A program made the position numbers and the translations under genes. The notes under the pieces are model-generated. The model was not told the origin of the DNA. It did no database searches and was given only the letters and a program-made list of their open reading frames with translations. A stretch of DNA of 60,377 bases from JAJDFU01 sp964641965 (GTDB lineage Bacteria > Bacteroidota > Bacteroidia > Chitinophagales > Saprospiraceae), in the NCBI GenBank assembly GCA_964641965.1, contig CAZXLD010000028.1:1-60377 (forward strand), read 5' to 3'. The first letter of the stretch is position 1, and each line of letters opens with the position of its first letter. This document shows, piece after piece, positions 17,081-25,930 of this stretch.

Positions 17081-19711
17081 ATGCGTTTGATGATCCAGCT
17101 ATTATTGGTCCTAATCGCCTTTTCCGGCGGGCTGGCTGCCCAACAGCCGAGTCAATTTTATGCCTATCACACCAAATTGGTACATACCTCCACCGATTTT
17201 TTCGGAAAGTACGCCGATCTGATCATTGTTCTTGGGGAAGGGAAACAGCTCGAATTTACTCGAAGGACCCAATATGCGCCTCAATGGGTAACGGCTTCAG
17301 GGGCTTTCCCGGTGGATGCCTTTTTTCCCGGCAGAGATATTGACTATGCCTTCAATTACAATTATGTACGCCTACTGGAGGAAAGTCCGGATAAAATCGT
17401 GGTGCACTGGCGGTATATGCCTGACATCGATCAAATCGACGAAGCAAATGCCAGGCTTGAGCCAACGTTTATGGAAGGGTTTACGAATGTGGTACACGAG
17501 TTGTATACCATTTATCCGGATGGAAAAGTAGAACGCGAGGTGAAAGATGCACGTGGATCCAGAATTGAGGCTTGGGAAGAGGACGATTATGCGCATCGGC
17601 AAACCTTCTACCTCAAGGAGTCCGGTATTGAATACGACCCCGTAAGCTGGGGGGATTCCCAACTCCCTGAACGTACCGCCCTGGCTGGAAACCCGATTGT
17701 AGAAACGGCAGGATTGGTCGAACCCGCCATGGAATGGAAGCTGGATGAAGGCATGAATTCTTTTCCAGGTGATTTAGGCGAAGAAAGCGGCGAGTTCGTG
17801 GATATGGTCGTCGAATGGCAAGGTGAAGAGGTGCATTCGGTTTTGGGGCATGGTATGGTTTTTCGAAAAGGCGTTTCCGGTACAGCCTTGGCTTTTGACG
17901 GGTACTATACCGGGATTGAGGTGCCCGAGTTTGCTACATCTACCGGAGATACCTATTACCAGGAACGCGAGGCAATTGGTTCGGGAGAGGGGCTTTCGAT
18001 AGAAGCCTGGATCGCTTTGGATGTATATCCTTTCAATACGGCACCAATCCTGCATCAGTCAGAAGGATTTGGAGCGAAGGGCTTTTACTTCGGACTTGGA
18101 CCTTACGGCCATTTACTACTGACGGTTGAAGGCAACACCATCCAGTCAGAAGAACCTATTGCGCTTTACCGTTGGACGCATGTGGCAGCAGTCGTGGGTG
18201 CTGAAACGCTTAGCCTATTTGTAGATGGAGAAGAAGTTGCTTCCGGTTCCTTTTCCGGGAAAATGTCAACGCCGGATGCGCCTTTGATGATTGGATTAAA
18301 TACGGAGAAGGAACGTTGTACAGACTATGTGCGCAGCCCTATGCAGAATATTACGTTCATTTACGGAATTCAGGGCTTGCTCGATGAGGTAAAAGTATAT
18401 GATGAATCGCTTTCCGGAGAAGAGATCACGGCATCGTATAGCCGCTTTGTACCTGAAAATCTTGAATCACCATTGGAAAAAGCGGTATTGCCCGGTGAGT
18501 TAGGCGCAGCGGATCAATTTGGTGCCTATTACAAAACCCTCGATTATCAAGAGATCTGGGATAATATGTGGCGCCTGACCGATTATACGGACATTGTGGT
18601 CAAGTTTGAGAATAATCCGGGTAGTGTGGTGTTTTGGCATGGTACCAATTTTGCTGCCAATTGGGTGACGGATAACAACCGTTGGATGGCGGATCAGAGC
18701 TCAGAGATCTTCACTAAGCACGGATGCTCGGAGCACATGGCCGACAAACAGACTCGTCATAGCTATGCCAGGGTCATCGAAAATAACGATGCGAGGGTGG
18801 TTGTTCACTGGCGCTATCCTTGTGTGGATGTAGGCTACATTTGCACAGACCGACGCAATTTTTCAGATGAATACCACACCATCTACCCCGATGGTACCGG
18901 GGTTCGGAAGGTGGTATTCAACAATACCGAAGCACCCGGTTTTCAAGATGTTCAATTCTTTACTAACCCGGGAGAAACTGCTTTGGATGTGGTCCATATC
19001 AATGCCATGACCGTGGCCAATGCCGATGGGAAAACCCTGGAATTGGTTTGGGAAAAACCCAATAAGAATCCGCCACAAGCCTTGGAGGATGCTACCATTG
19101 AATGGTTGAACTCCAAATCGGATTGGAAGGTAAGCCTGATTTTTCAAGGCCCCGGCATTTCCACCTGGGGCTCTTTTGAGCAATCCGAGTATACGGATGA
19201 TCCATTTGCCGGACCTTGGAACCATTGGCCCATCAGTTTGGTACCTTCCGACGGCAGGTATGCCGTGGCCAATGACCGGGTCACCCATTTTGCGTTAGGT
19301 GCCAACGATTATGCACCCGAGCATGACGGCGTAGTGCATTATGGATTCACCAACGAGTCAATCGAAGCCTTGATTCCCAAGGCCCGCTATTGGCAAAATC
19401 CCCCGGCAATAGTGGATTTAACCGGAGCTTCTGCTAAATCGTTCGTGACCGAAGAGAAGGCCTATTACCTGAATAACGTAAAAGGCGATCTTGCCTTTAC
19501 GATTGAGGCTTCCTCGGAATCACCGGTAGTGAACCCTTGTTTTGTACTGGAAAACTATGCGTTTAGCAAGCCGGAGGTAGAAATTAATGGGACAGTGATT
19601 GAGGATACCCGTACGGCGCAAGTCCGCAATGCGGAAGGAAAAATCAATACCCTGATCTGGATTCCTTATCAGAGTGATGAGCCGGTCCCGGTTAAGATTC
19701 AACAGAACTAA
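17081..19711 (+). CDS. two-module LamG secreted protein, paralogue 3
   Basis: Secreted protein of 876 aa with a Sec signal (MRLMIQLLLVLIAFSGGLAAQ). I use the ATG at 17081, 4 bp after the preceding stop; an upstream TTG would overlap that gene. Module A (about 22-175) has VVHWRYMPD and YTIYPDG. LamG (about 205-455) ends in GLLDEVKVYDES. Module B (from about 485) has VVFWHGTNF (His for Arg), MADKQTRHSYARVIE, VVHWRYPC, DEYHTIYPDG and WNHWPISLVPSDGRYA, then THFAL replacing HSSL. The divergence in several motif positions suggests a different substrate or role from paralogue 2. A strong hairpin terminator follows. Confidence 0.8.
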   Translation: MRLMIQLLLVLIAFSGGLAAQQPSQFYAYHTKLVHTSTDFFGKYADLIIVLGEGKQLEFTRRTQYAPQWVTASGAFPVDAFFPGRDIDYAFNYNYVRLLEESPDKIVVHWRYMPDIDQIDEANARLEPTFMEGFTNVVHELYTIYPDGKVEREVKDARGSRIEAWEEDDYAHRQTFYLKESGIEYDPVSWGDSQLPERTALAGNPIVETAGLVEPAMEWKLDEGMNSFPGDLGEESGEFVDMVVEWQGEEVHSVLGHGMVFRKGVSGTALAFDGYYTGIEVPEFATSTGDTYYQEREAIGSGEGLSIEAWIALDVYPFNTAPILHQSEGFGAKGFYFGLGPYGHLLLTVEGNTIQSEEPIALYRWTHVAAVVGAETLSLFVDGEEVASGSFSGKMSTPDAPLMIGLNTEKERCTDYVRSPMQNITFIYGIQGLLDEVKVYDESLSGEEITASYSRFVPENLESPLEKAVLPGELGAADQFGAYYKTLDYQEIWDNMWRLTDYTDIVVKFENNPGSVVFWHGTNFAANWVTDNNRWMADQSSEIFTKHGCSEHMADKQTRHSYARVIENNDARVVVHWRYPCVDVGYICTDRRNFSDEYHTIYPDGTGVRKVVFNNTEAPGFQDVQFFTNPGETALDVVHINAMTVANADGKTLELVWEKPNKNPPQALEDATIEWLNSKSDWKVSLIFQGPGISTWGSFEQSEYTDDPFAGPWNHWPISLVPSDGRYAVANDRVTHFALGANDYAPEHDGVVHYGFTNESIEALIPKARYWQNPPAIVDLTGASAKSFVTEEKAYYLNNVKGDLAFTIEASSESPVVNPCFVLENYAFSKPEVEINGTVIEDTRTAQVRNAEGKINTLIWIPYQSDEPVPVKIQQN

Positions 19712-19734
19712 AAGACCTGGGAAAAGGGAACGGC

Positions 19735-19769
19735 AAAGTACGCAGGCTATTCGTTGGTCTGCGTACTTT
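19735..19769. terminator. bidirectional terminator between convergent genes
   Basis: A perfect 11-bp inverted repeat AAAGTACGCAG/CTGCGTACTTT with a 13-nt loop lies between the stop of LamG paralogue 3 and the stop of the convergent mutarotase gene, which it touches. The A-rich left arm and T-rich right end fit termination in both directions. Confidence 0.75.
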
Positions 19770-20232
19770 ATTCATTGAAGTAGACCTGTTCCATTTCAGC
19801 CCAGCCCGTGTACCCTTCCAGCGGGACCTGCATGGGGTCGCACACTTCGAGCCATGCCTGATTTCGGGGTTCAGCTGCTAGCTTGCGCATATCTTCCTCA
19901 AAATCAGATCCTACATATTCATAGTAGCCAAATTCATAATAATTTCCGTCGTCCAGTTTATGCAGGAAAATGGAAAAGTTGCGCATGTTGTATTTAGATA
20001 AGAGATCTCGGACACCGGGCTGATCATCAGCATGCAGGCGCTTGTATTCGTCGATCATATCTTCCTTCAATCGGATCACCATACCGACCCGTTTAACCTG
20101 TGCAGATGCCGTGGTGGCTTCTTGGGCAGAAGTAGCTGTATTGGATTCTGGTGTCGAAGGTGCACAGGCCGCCAGAAGGATGGCAAAACTGATCATGGCA
20201 GCTGAAATCTGTAGGGTAAAGGGGAGTTTCAT
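19768..20232 (-). CDS. L-rhamnose mutarotase-family protein, lipoprotein form
   Basis: 154 aa: a lipoprotein signal (ILLAAC, Cys23), a Ser/Thr/Ala linker, then a RhaM/DUF718-like ferredoxin fold. Features matching the family are VGMVIRLKEDMIDEYKRLH with the probable catalytic His67, NFSIFLHK, a YYEFGYYEY strand, and the end WAEMEQVYF. RhaM is normally cytoplasmic; here the protein is predicted to be exported and membrane-anchored, like the aldose epimerase of the same locus. It is divergent from the symporter gene, and a perfect 17-bp palindrome sits 16 bp upstream of its start. The sugar may be L-rhamnose or L-fucose; not determinable here. Confidence 0.82.
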   Translation of the reverse strand: MKLPFTLQISAAMISFAILLAACAPSTPESNTATSAQEATTASAQVKRVGMVIRLKEDMIDEYKRLHADDQPGVRDLLSKYNMRNFSIFLHKLDDGNYYEFGYYEYVGSDFEEDMRKLAAEPRNQAWLEVCDPMQVPLEGYTGWAEMEQVYFNE

Positions 20233-20247
20233 AAGGATCTGCTTAAT

Positions 20248-20264
20248 TTTCTTACGGTAAGAAA
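20248..20264 (-). promoter_or_regulatory. perfect 17-bp palindrome upstream of the mutarotase gene
   Basis: TTTCTTACGGTAAGAAA is an exact palindrome around one central G, 16 bp upstream of the mutarotase ATG and 125 bp from the symporter start. It is the most symmetrical of the five related sites and probably the best operator in the window. Confidence 0.65.
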
Positions 20265-20336
20265 CTATTTTTTGGAGGGTAAAGAAAATTGAATATGGTA
20301 AAAATAACCTTTCTTGTGTACATCTATTATTGGCTG

Positions 20337-20366
20337 TTGGTCCTTGCGAATTTTTATCTAGCTTTG
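20337..20366 (+). promoter_or_regulatory. Bacteroidota-type promoter of the symporter gene
   Basis: TTG at 20337-20339, a 19-bp spacer, and TAGCTTTG at 20359-20366 match the Bacteroidota -33/-7 consensus (TTG-N19-TAnnTTTG). Transcription would start near 20371, inside the operator at 20367-20383, leaving a leader of about 18 nt. Confidence 0.7.
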
Positions 20367-20383
20367 TTATTAAACGTTAGTAA
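20367..20383 (+). promoter_or_regulatory. operator candidate overlapping the symporter transcription start
   Basis: TTATTAAACGTTAGTAA fits the 17-bp consensus. It directly abuts the -7 box TAGCTTTG and ends 5 bp before the ATG. A bound protein would block open-complex formation, the geometry of simple repression. Confidence 0.6.
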
Positions 20384-20388
20384 GTAGT

Positions 20389-22005
20389 ATGGAAATCTCG
20401 TCCATCGATATTGGCATCATCCTCTTTTATCTGGTTGGAATTGTCGGACTGGGTATTTATTCGACCCGAAAACAGCAACTGACGGCCGATAATTATTTTC
20501 TCGCTGGACGAGGGCTTTCCTGGCCAACAGTAGGGGCTGCCTTATTTGCCTCCAACATTTCCACCATTCACTTGACTGGTCTGGCAGCCGATGGGTATCG
20601 CCTTGGATTGGTGGCAGGCAACTGGGAATGGATGGCTACTTTCACCCTGCTGTTGTTAGGTTTGATCTTTGCGCCTTTTTATATAAAAACTAAAATTTCA
20701 ACCCTTCCCGAATTTTTGGAACGGCGCTTTGACTCCCGCTCTCGTACTATTCTGGCCTTTATGGCTATTATAGGAGCCCTTTTTATTCATATTGGAATAA
20801 GTATTTATGCAGGAGCCATTGTTTTTCAGGAATTTTTTGGGGTAAATGTATTTGTATCCATCATCGTAGTATCCTTGCTAACTACTATTTATACAGTTGT
20901 AGGGGGGCTGAAAGCGGTGGTAGTCACGGAGAATGTTCAAACGGTCATATTGCTTTTAGGCGCTATCATATTGACCGTTATTGCCATAGGCGCAGTTCAG
21001 AATATCGGTATTGATAATTGGGCGGCTTTACAGGAAGTGCTCCGGGCCGATCAGTTGAAAATGCTGCACACTACGAATTCCCCCATCGGTCAAGAAGGGT
21101 ATACCTGGTATGCCTTCTTCCTGGGATACCCGGTTTTAGGTATCTGGTATTGGTGTACCGATCAGACTATTGTCCAACGGGTGTTGGGGTCTAAATCTCA
21201 GTTGGATGCGCAAAGGGGAGCTTTATTTGCCGGCTTGCTTAAGATTTTACCGCTTTTCATCCTCATATTCCCGGGTGTGCTCGCGTTTGCCTTATTCCAG
21301 GAAGAAATCACCCACCCGAACCAGACCCTGCCTGTCTTGATCAATCAACTTCTGCCGGTTGGATTGAAGGGCATATTTGCAGCTGCGCTACTGGCAGCTC
21401 TCATGAGTACGGTAGCTGCTGCTTTAAATAGTTGCTCCTCTCTGGTCACGGTTGATATTATCAAGCGGATTCGACCGGAAGTCACGGACCGGCAGCAAGT
21501 TCGGTATGGCCGGATTACGGCTGTGGTCGTTATGATCATATCCATTTTGTGGTCGACCCAGGGTGGAAAGTTTGGCAGTATTTTCCAGGCCATTAATGAT
21601 TTAGCCGCAGCTATTGCACCGCCTATTTCGGCTGTTTTTCTTTTGGGGGTGTTTTATAGGAGAGGAACGAAAGAGGCTTCCTTTTACACCTTGTTGATAG
21701 GATTCGGCCTGGGAATTATCCTGTTTATCTCTGATTTTGAAGCGATAAGCGGTTATAAATATATCACGGAGGGATTGGGAGTTCCTTTCTTAATGCGGGG
21801 ATTCTATGTGTTCTGTTTTTCAGCAATACTCTTTATCGTCATCAGTAACCTGACACCGGCTCCCGATCCGGAGCAATTGAAGGAGACTACCTGGGCAGAT
21901 CCCAGGGATATCTTTCGCGGTCCAATCCAAGGACCTACGGACGTTCGGCTGTTGGCAGGTTATTTATTGGGGCTGATGATCATCTTGTATTTGATTTTTG
22001 GTTGA
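20389..22005 (+). CDS. sodium:solute (SSS/SGLT) family sugar symporter
   Basis: Inner-membrane Na+-coupled symporter, 538 aa, with about 14 hydrophobic helices across its length. Features of the SSS family: the N-terminal helix IDIGIILFYLVGIVGLGIYS followed by TADNYFLAGRGLSWP, then ALFASNISTIHLTGLAADGY in TM2, WYWCTDQTIVQRVLG, and AALLAALMSTVAAALNSCSSLVT, the Na+-site helix. Length and motifs match SGLT-type sugar carriers. It heads a plus-strand run with zinc ADH, iron ADH and, further on, the ROK regulator. It is controlled by the promoter/operator just upstream. Probably takes up the monosaccharide released by the PUL enzymes. Confidence 0.93.
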   Translation: MEISSIDIGIILFYLVGIVGLGIYSTRKQQLTADNYFLAGRGLSWPTVGAALFASNISTIHLTGLAADGYRLGLVAGNWEWMATFTLLLLGLIFAPFYIKTKISTLPEFLERRFDSRSRTILAFMAIIGALFIHIGISIYAGAIVFQEFFGVNVFVSIIVVSLLTTIYTVVGGLKAVVVTENVQTVILLLGAIILTVIAIGAVQNIGIDNWAALQEVLRADQLKMLHTTNSPIGQEGYTWYAFFLGYPVLGIWYWCTDQTIVQRVLGSKSQLDAQRGALFAGLLKILPLFILIFPGVLAFALFQEEITHPNQTLPVLINQLLPVGLKGIFAAALLAALMSTVAAALNSCSSLVTVDIIKRIRPEVTDRQQVRYGRITAVVVMIISILWSTQGGKFGSIFQAINDLAAAIAPPISAVFLLGVFYRRGTKEASFYTLLIGFGLGIILFISDFEAISGYKYITEGLGVPFLMRGFYVFCFSAILFIVISNLTPAPDPEQLKETTWADPRDIFRGPIQGPTDVRLLAGYLLGLMIILYLIFG

Positions 22006-22046
22006 GATCGCAAAGTAGAACGATTACCCATTAAAGAACAGTAGAT

Positions 22047-23069
22047 ATGAGACAAGCAATAATGATCCGACCCGGGGCCATTGAAATCCGGCAGGTGCCT
22101 GAGCCGAGGGCTTTGAAAAACCATGAGGTTAAATTAAAGATCCAGAAAATAGGTGTTTGTGGTAGCGATGTCCATGTGTATCATGGAAAGCATCCGTTTA
22201 CGCCCTATCCAGTAGTACAAGGGCATGAATATAGCGGCGAGGTGGTAGAAGTCGGTGCATCAGTGACGAAGGTACGAGTAGGAGATAAAGCGACTGGACG
22301 GCCCCAGCAGGTTTGTGGCATATGTCCACCTTGTTTAAGGGGCGATTATAATATATGTAATGTGCTAAAGGTAGAAGGTTTTCAGGCTCCGGGCACCGCC
22401 CAGGATCTCTTTATTCTTCCGGAGGACCGGGTATTGAAGTTACCGGATGCTGTCACCTATGAACAAGGTGCCATGGTAGAACCAGCTGCTGTTGGTGCGC
22501 ATTCTACGCTCCGTGCGGGAGATTTGACAGGAAAAAATGTAGTCGTTTTTGGAGCCGGGCCCATCGGGAATCTGGTGGCTCAATTTGCCATTGCCCGGGG
22601 AGCAGCTAAACTTCTGATTACAGACATCAGTGATTTTAGATTGGAAAAGGCGGAAGCTTGTGGAGTGGAGTTTACCTCAAACGCGACAAAGGAGTCCATA
22701 GAGGATGCTTCGAAACGGGTTTTTGGCGAAGCGGGTTTCGATATTGCTTTTGAATGTGCCGGGGTAGAAATAACCCTAGACCAGGCGGTACAGCAGGTGA
22801 ATAAAGGAGGTAAAATCGTAGTTGTGGCCGTGTATGGCGATCGCCCCAGAGTGGATATGGCTATTGTCGGCGACCGTGAACTCAGCTTGATCGGTACCCT
22901 GATGTACAAGCATGAAGACTATGAGGAAGCGATTCGAATGATTCAATCCGGTGAGATTAAAACCGAACCCTTGTTCACCGGACATTTTCCATTTGAACAA
23001 TACCTGGATGCGTATAAATATATCGATCAACAAGCGGATAAATCCTTAAAAGTGATCATTGACTTCTAG
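22047..23069 (+). CDS. zinc-binding medium-chain dehydrogenase (sorbitol/threonine/galactonate-dehydrogenase-like)
   Basis: Cytoplasmic NAD(P)-dependent polyol or sugar-acid dehydrogenase, 340 aa. Catalytic zinc ligands Cys38 (GVCGSD), His60 and Glu61 (GHEYSG), with Glu145 nearby. Structural zinc cysteines Cys90, Cys93, Cys96 and Cys104 are all present. Rossmann motif VFGAGPIGN at 168-175. It follows the symporter by 41 bp and is probably co-transcribed. The N-terminal pattern resembles dehydrogenases acting on L-galactonate, L-threonine or sorbitol; the exact substrate is open. A dispersed intergenic repeat starts at its stop codon. Confidence 0.9.
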   Translation: MRQAIMIRPGAIEIRQVPEPRALKNHEVKLKIQKIGVCGSDVHVYHGKHPFTPYPVVQGHEYSGEVVEVGASVTKVRVGDKATGRPQQVCGICPPCLRGDYNICNVLKVEGFQAPGTAQDLFILPEDRVLKLPDAVTYEQGAMVEPAAVGAHSTLRAGDLTGKNVVVFGAGPIGNLVAQFAIARGAAKLLITDISDFRLEKAEACGVEFTSNATKESIEDASKRVFGEAGFDIAFECAGVEITLDQAVQQVNKGGKIVVVAVYGDRPRVDMAIVGDRELSLIGTLMYKHEDYEEAIRMIQSGEIKTEPLFTGHFPFEQYLDAYKYIDQQADKSLKVIIDF

Positions 23070-23121
23070 AGCTTGTTTTTAATTCGAAAAGGATGGCCAT
23101 TTGGCCGAAGCGTACAAATTT
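23069..23121 (-). repeat. dispersed intergenic repeat, copy 1 (short form)
   Basis: The reverse strand carries a 28-bp core (23094-23121) matching 43729-43756 at 25 of 28 positions, and the flanking segment at 23069-23086 matches 43829-43846 apart from one or two bases. Copy 2 has about 65 bp more between the two blocks. This indicates a small dispersed element of unknown type in non-coding DNA. Confidence 0.6.
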
Positions 23122-23284
23122 AAAATAGGCTCTTAGTTCTACCGAAATAGTACGGAGTTAGAAAATGAAGGTTTTTTGAGCTGTTCTTTTTTTAACCCGA
23201 ACTCTTTTCACTTTAAAGAAAAAAGCACCCTTTTGATTATGATATTTTTTCTTTAAAAACAGCTTAACCTTCAAAAAGATAAAA

Positions 23285-24442
23285 ATGAAAAGCTTTGATT
23301 TTTTTCAGGATACTAAAATTGTGTTTGGAGCAGGTAGGGTAGCGGAGGTTGGAAGCATTGTAAAAGAATTTGGGTCGAATTGTTTGCTGGTAACTACACC
23401 TGTTATTGAAGTGATGGCCCCAATGTACGACAGGATCAAAGGCTTGCTAGAGGCAGAAGGTGTTCGGGTAGGCCACTTTGATGGGGTGACCCCCAATCCA
23501 ACTGTAGAGGATATTAGCAAAGGAGCTGAATTGGCCAGGTCCATTGATGCGGATGTGATTTTGGGACTAGGAGGAGGCTCCAGCATGGATGCGGCAAAGG
23601 CCATTGCTGTGGAGGCTACCCATGAGGGATCTGCTTGGGATTACCTTTTTTACAAGCAGCAGCCCACTGAAAAGACGCTTCCGGTGGTGGCCATCAGCAC
23701 CACTTCAGGTACCGGATCGCAAGTGACCCAAGTTGCTGTGGTAACCCATACTGAAACCCGCGACAAATCGGCCTTATACAACAGTATTCTATACCCCAGG
23801 GTCTCTATAGTAGACCCTGAATTGATGGTTACTGTTCCGGATTTCGTTACTGCCACTACCGGTTTTGATGTTTTTTGCCATGCTTTTGAAAGCTTGCTGC
23901 ATCCGAACCGAGGCGCCTACGTAGAATTGCTGGCTCAGGAAGCGGTTCGGACCGTGATTCCCAACTTGCCCCAGGTATTGAAAGATCCTCAGAATGTAGC
24001 ATTGAGGGCAAAAATGGCTTGGGCAGACACTATGGCCGGTTTATGCATAGCCAATGCCGGAGTGACCCTACCGCATGGCATGGGTATGGCCATTGGTGGT
24101 ATGTATCCGCATGTAGCTCATGGACAGGCATTGGCCTTGGTTTATCCTGCCTGCACCAGCTTTACCTGGCAGGATGCCGTAGCTCAATACGCCTTTTTTG
24201 CCCGCACCTGCAACCCGGAGTTGGAGAAGGTAAGTGATCAAGAAGCTGCGGAGCAAGCACCAGTAGAAGTGGAACAGTTCTTGAAGTCCGTAAACCTGTA
24301 TCAGAAGTTGCATGAGGTGCAGATGCCGGAAGCTGAAATAGAAGATTTAGCCCAGCAGAGTATGGTATTACCCGACTATGAGAACAATCCAAAAGTAGCC
24401 ACCTATGAAGATATGGTTCAGCTGGTTCGGGATTCCTATTAA
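23285..24442 (+). CDS. iron-containing alcohol dehydrogenase
   Basis: Group III metal-dependent dehydrogenase, 385 aa, cytoplasmic. NAD-binding GLGGGSSMDAAK (94-105). Metal ligands Asp195 and His199 (TGFDVFCHAFE), His264 (LPHGMG) and His279 (AHGQAL) are complete. Substrates in this family include lactaldehyde (FucO), 1,3-propanediol and other short aldehydes or alcohols. Next to a rhamnose-mutarotase-like gene, lactaldehyde reduction is an attractive guess, since L-rhamnose and L-fucose catabolism release lactaldehyde; this is inference. It is 215 bp from the zinc ADH, the gap containing the dispersed repeat, so it may have its own promoter. Confidence 0.93.
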   Translation: MKSFDFFQDTKIVFGAGRVAEVGSIVKEFGSNCLLVTTPVIEVMAPMYDRIKGLLEAEGVRVGHFDGVTPNPTVEDISKGAELARSIDADVILGLGGGSSMDAAKAIAVEATHEGSAWDYLFYKQQPTEKTLPVVAISTTSGTGSQVTQVAVVTHTETRDKSALYNSILYPRVSIVDPELMVTVPDFVTATTGFDVFCHAFESLLHPNRGAYVELLAQEAVRTVIPNLPQVLKDPQNVALRAKMAWADTMAGLCIANAGVTLPHGMGMAIGGMYPHVAHGQALALVYPACTSFTWQDAVAQYAFFARTCNPELEKVSDQEAAEQAPVEVEQFLKSVNLYQKLHEVQMPEAEIEDLAQQSMVLPDYENNPKVATYEDMVQLVRDSY

Positions 24443-24661
24443 TTAGGCTTTATGGACCCATTTAGACAGAAGGAGGATGCTGTCCGAAATGGATATAAGT
24501 TCTGGTCTGGGCTGAAGTAGCCTGTATTTTGGCAGGGTATTCCCAACTACATGAATGATTGTTATTGTTTTTGGGGGAGATAGAACGTACTTTTGCAGAC
24601 TGAAAACCGCTTTACCAGCTAATTTTCAACAGTTTACTTAAATCTAACTGCAATAATCCTT

Positions 24662-25891
24662 ATGGTTTATCAGGGGAATGAAAAAAAGGATGCTTCTTAT
24701 ATCAATCGATTAAATAAGATAGAGGTATTAGAGTTAATCCGTGAATCGGACGAAATATCCAGAGCTGAAATTGTAAAGCGGACCAACCTAAGTGCTCCAA
24801 CCGTTACTCGCATTGTAGATAGTTTGATCAATGATCAATTGGCTGTGATGGTAGGTGAGGGATACTCCACGGGAGGCCGTCCGCCCAAGCTGGTCCGCTT
24901 TGATGGGACAAATAATTTTGTGATCGGGATTGACCTGGGGTCTACCAGTATTCGGGTTGGTATTTCCAATTTGGAAGGAGCCATTATTTCAGAGATTGAA
25001 ACCCCTACCGATCTGGCCGGAGGCGTGGAAAAGGTGGTAATCCAGCTGGCAGACTTAATCGATCGGTTAATTGAACGCTCCAAGGTATCCGAAGCCAAGA
25101 TTATGGGGGCCGGTTTGGCAGTGGCCGGCCTGATCAACAGTCAAACCGGAGTGGTCGAATATTCACCGGTCTTTGACTGGAAGAAGGTGGATCTCAAACA
25201 GTTGCTTAAAAAACACATTCACCTTCCAATTTACTACGATAATGTTTCAAGGGTTACGGCGCTGGGGGAATACCTGTACGGCATAGGAAAAGAGCACAAA
25301 AATTTCATTTGTGTGAATGTCGGTTACGGGATTGGAGCGGGAATCATCATTAATGGAGTTCCCTTTTTCGGAAGCAAAGGGTATTCCGGTGAAGTAGGGC
25401 ATATCGTTTTGGATCGATCCAGCCAATACGTCGGTAAAGATGGCATACGGGGTTGCCTGGAGGCGCTATCTTCCGGGTATGGGATTGCTGAAATTGCTAA
25501 AATCCGTTTGCGGAATGGGGAGAAAAGTATACTTCTTGAACAATTGAAAGGTGACTTGGATTCGATTACAGCCAAAGAAGTTATTGAGGCTGCGCTCCAA
25601 GGAGATCCTTTATCTGAAGAAATTTTTGATGACGCCATGCGCTACCTGGGCATTGGGCTGGACAGCTTAATGAAGTTGTTCAATCCGGAAGCCGTCGTAG
25701 TAAGCGGAGGGCTTACCCGTGTCGGCCAGGTCTTTTTTGATAAACTTCGGAAATATACCTTCCAGCACAACATGGACACCCTGAGTGAGGAAGTGCATCT
25801 GCTTCCATCCTCTTTTGCCGATGATGCTACCTTGATCGGAGCCCTTTCACTGATTATCTCGAAAATATTAAAGTTTGAGAACGGCTTTTGA
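24662..25891 (+). CDS. ROK family transcriptional regulator (NagC/XylR-like)
   Basis: Sugar-responsive regulator, 409 aa. An N-terminal winged helix-turn-helix (about 18-70, ISRAEIVKRTNLSAPTVTRI) is followed by an ROK domain with phosphate-1 motif GIDLGSTS (89-96) and GEVGH. His247 and the last cysteine Cys265 (RGCLEA) are kept, but the usual CxCG of the ROK zinc site is replaced by VGKDGI, so the zinc site looks incomplete. It is the only obvious sugar-type regulator in the window and the prime candidate to bind the 17-bp palindromes; the response regulator at the left edge is an alternative. Preceded by 219 bp that should hold its own promoter. Confidence 0.9.
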   Translation: MVYQGNEKKDASYINRLNKIEVLELIRESDEISRAEIVKRTNLSAPTVTRIVDSLINDQLAVMVGEGYSTGGRPPKLVRFDGTNNFVIGIDLGSTSIRVGISNLEGAIISEIETPTDLAGGVEKVVIQLADLIDRLIERSKVSEAKIMGAGLAVAGLINSQTGVVEYSPVFDWKKVDLKQLLKKHIHLPIYYDNVSRVTALGEYLYGIGKEHKNFICVNVGYGIGAGIIINGVPFFGSKGYSGEVGHIVLDRSSQYVGKDGIRGCLEALSSGYGIAEIAKIRLRNGEKSILLEQLKGDLDSITAKEVIEAALQGDPLSEEIFDDAMRYLGIGLDSLMKLFNPEAVVVSGGLTRVGQVFFDKLRKYTFQHNMDTLSEEVHLLPSSFADDATLIGALSLIISKILKFENGF

Positions 25892-25930
25892 GGTCTCTAG
25901 TTTTGCTTGAGCTAACAGGAGATATTGCTA

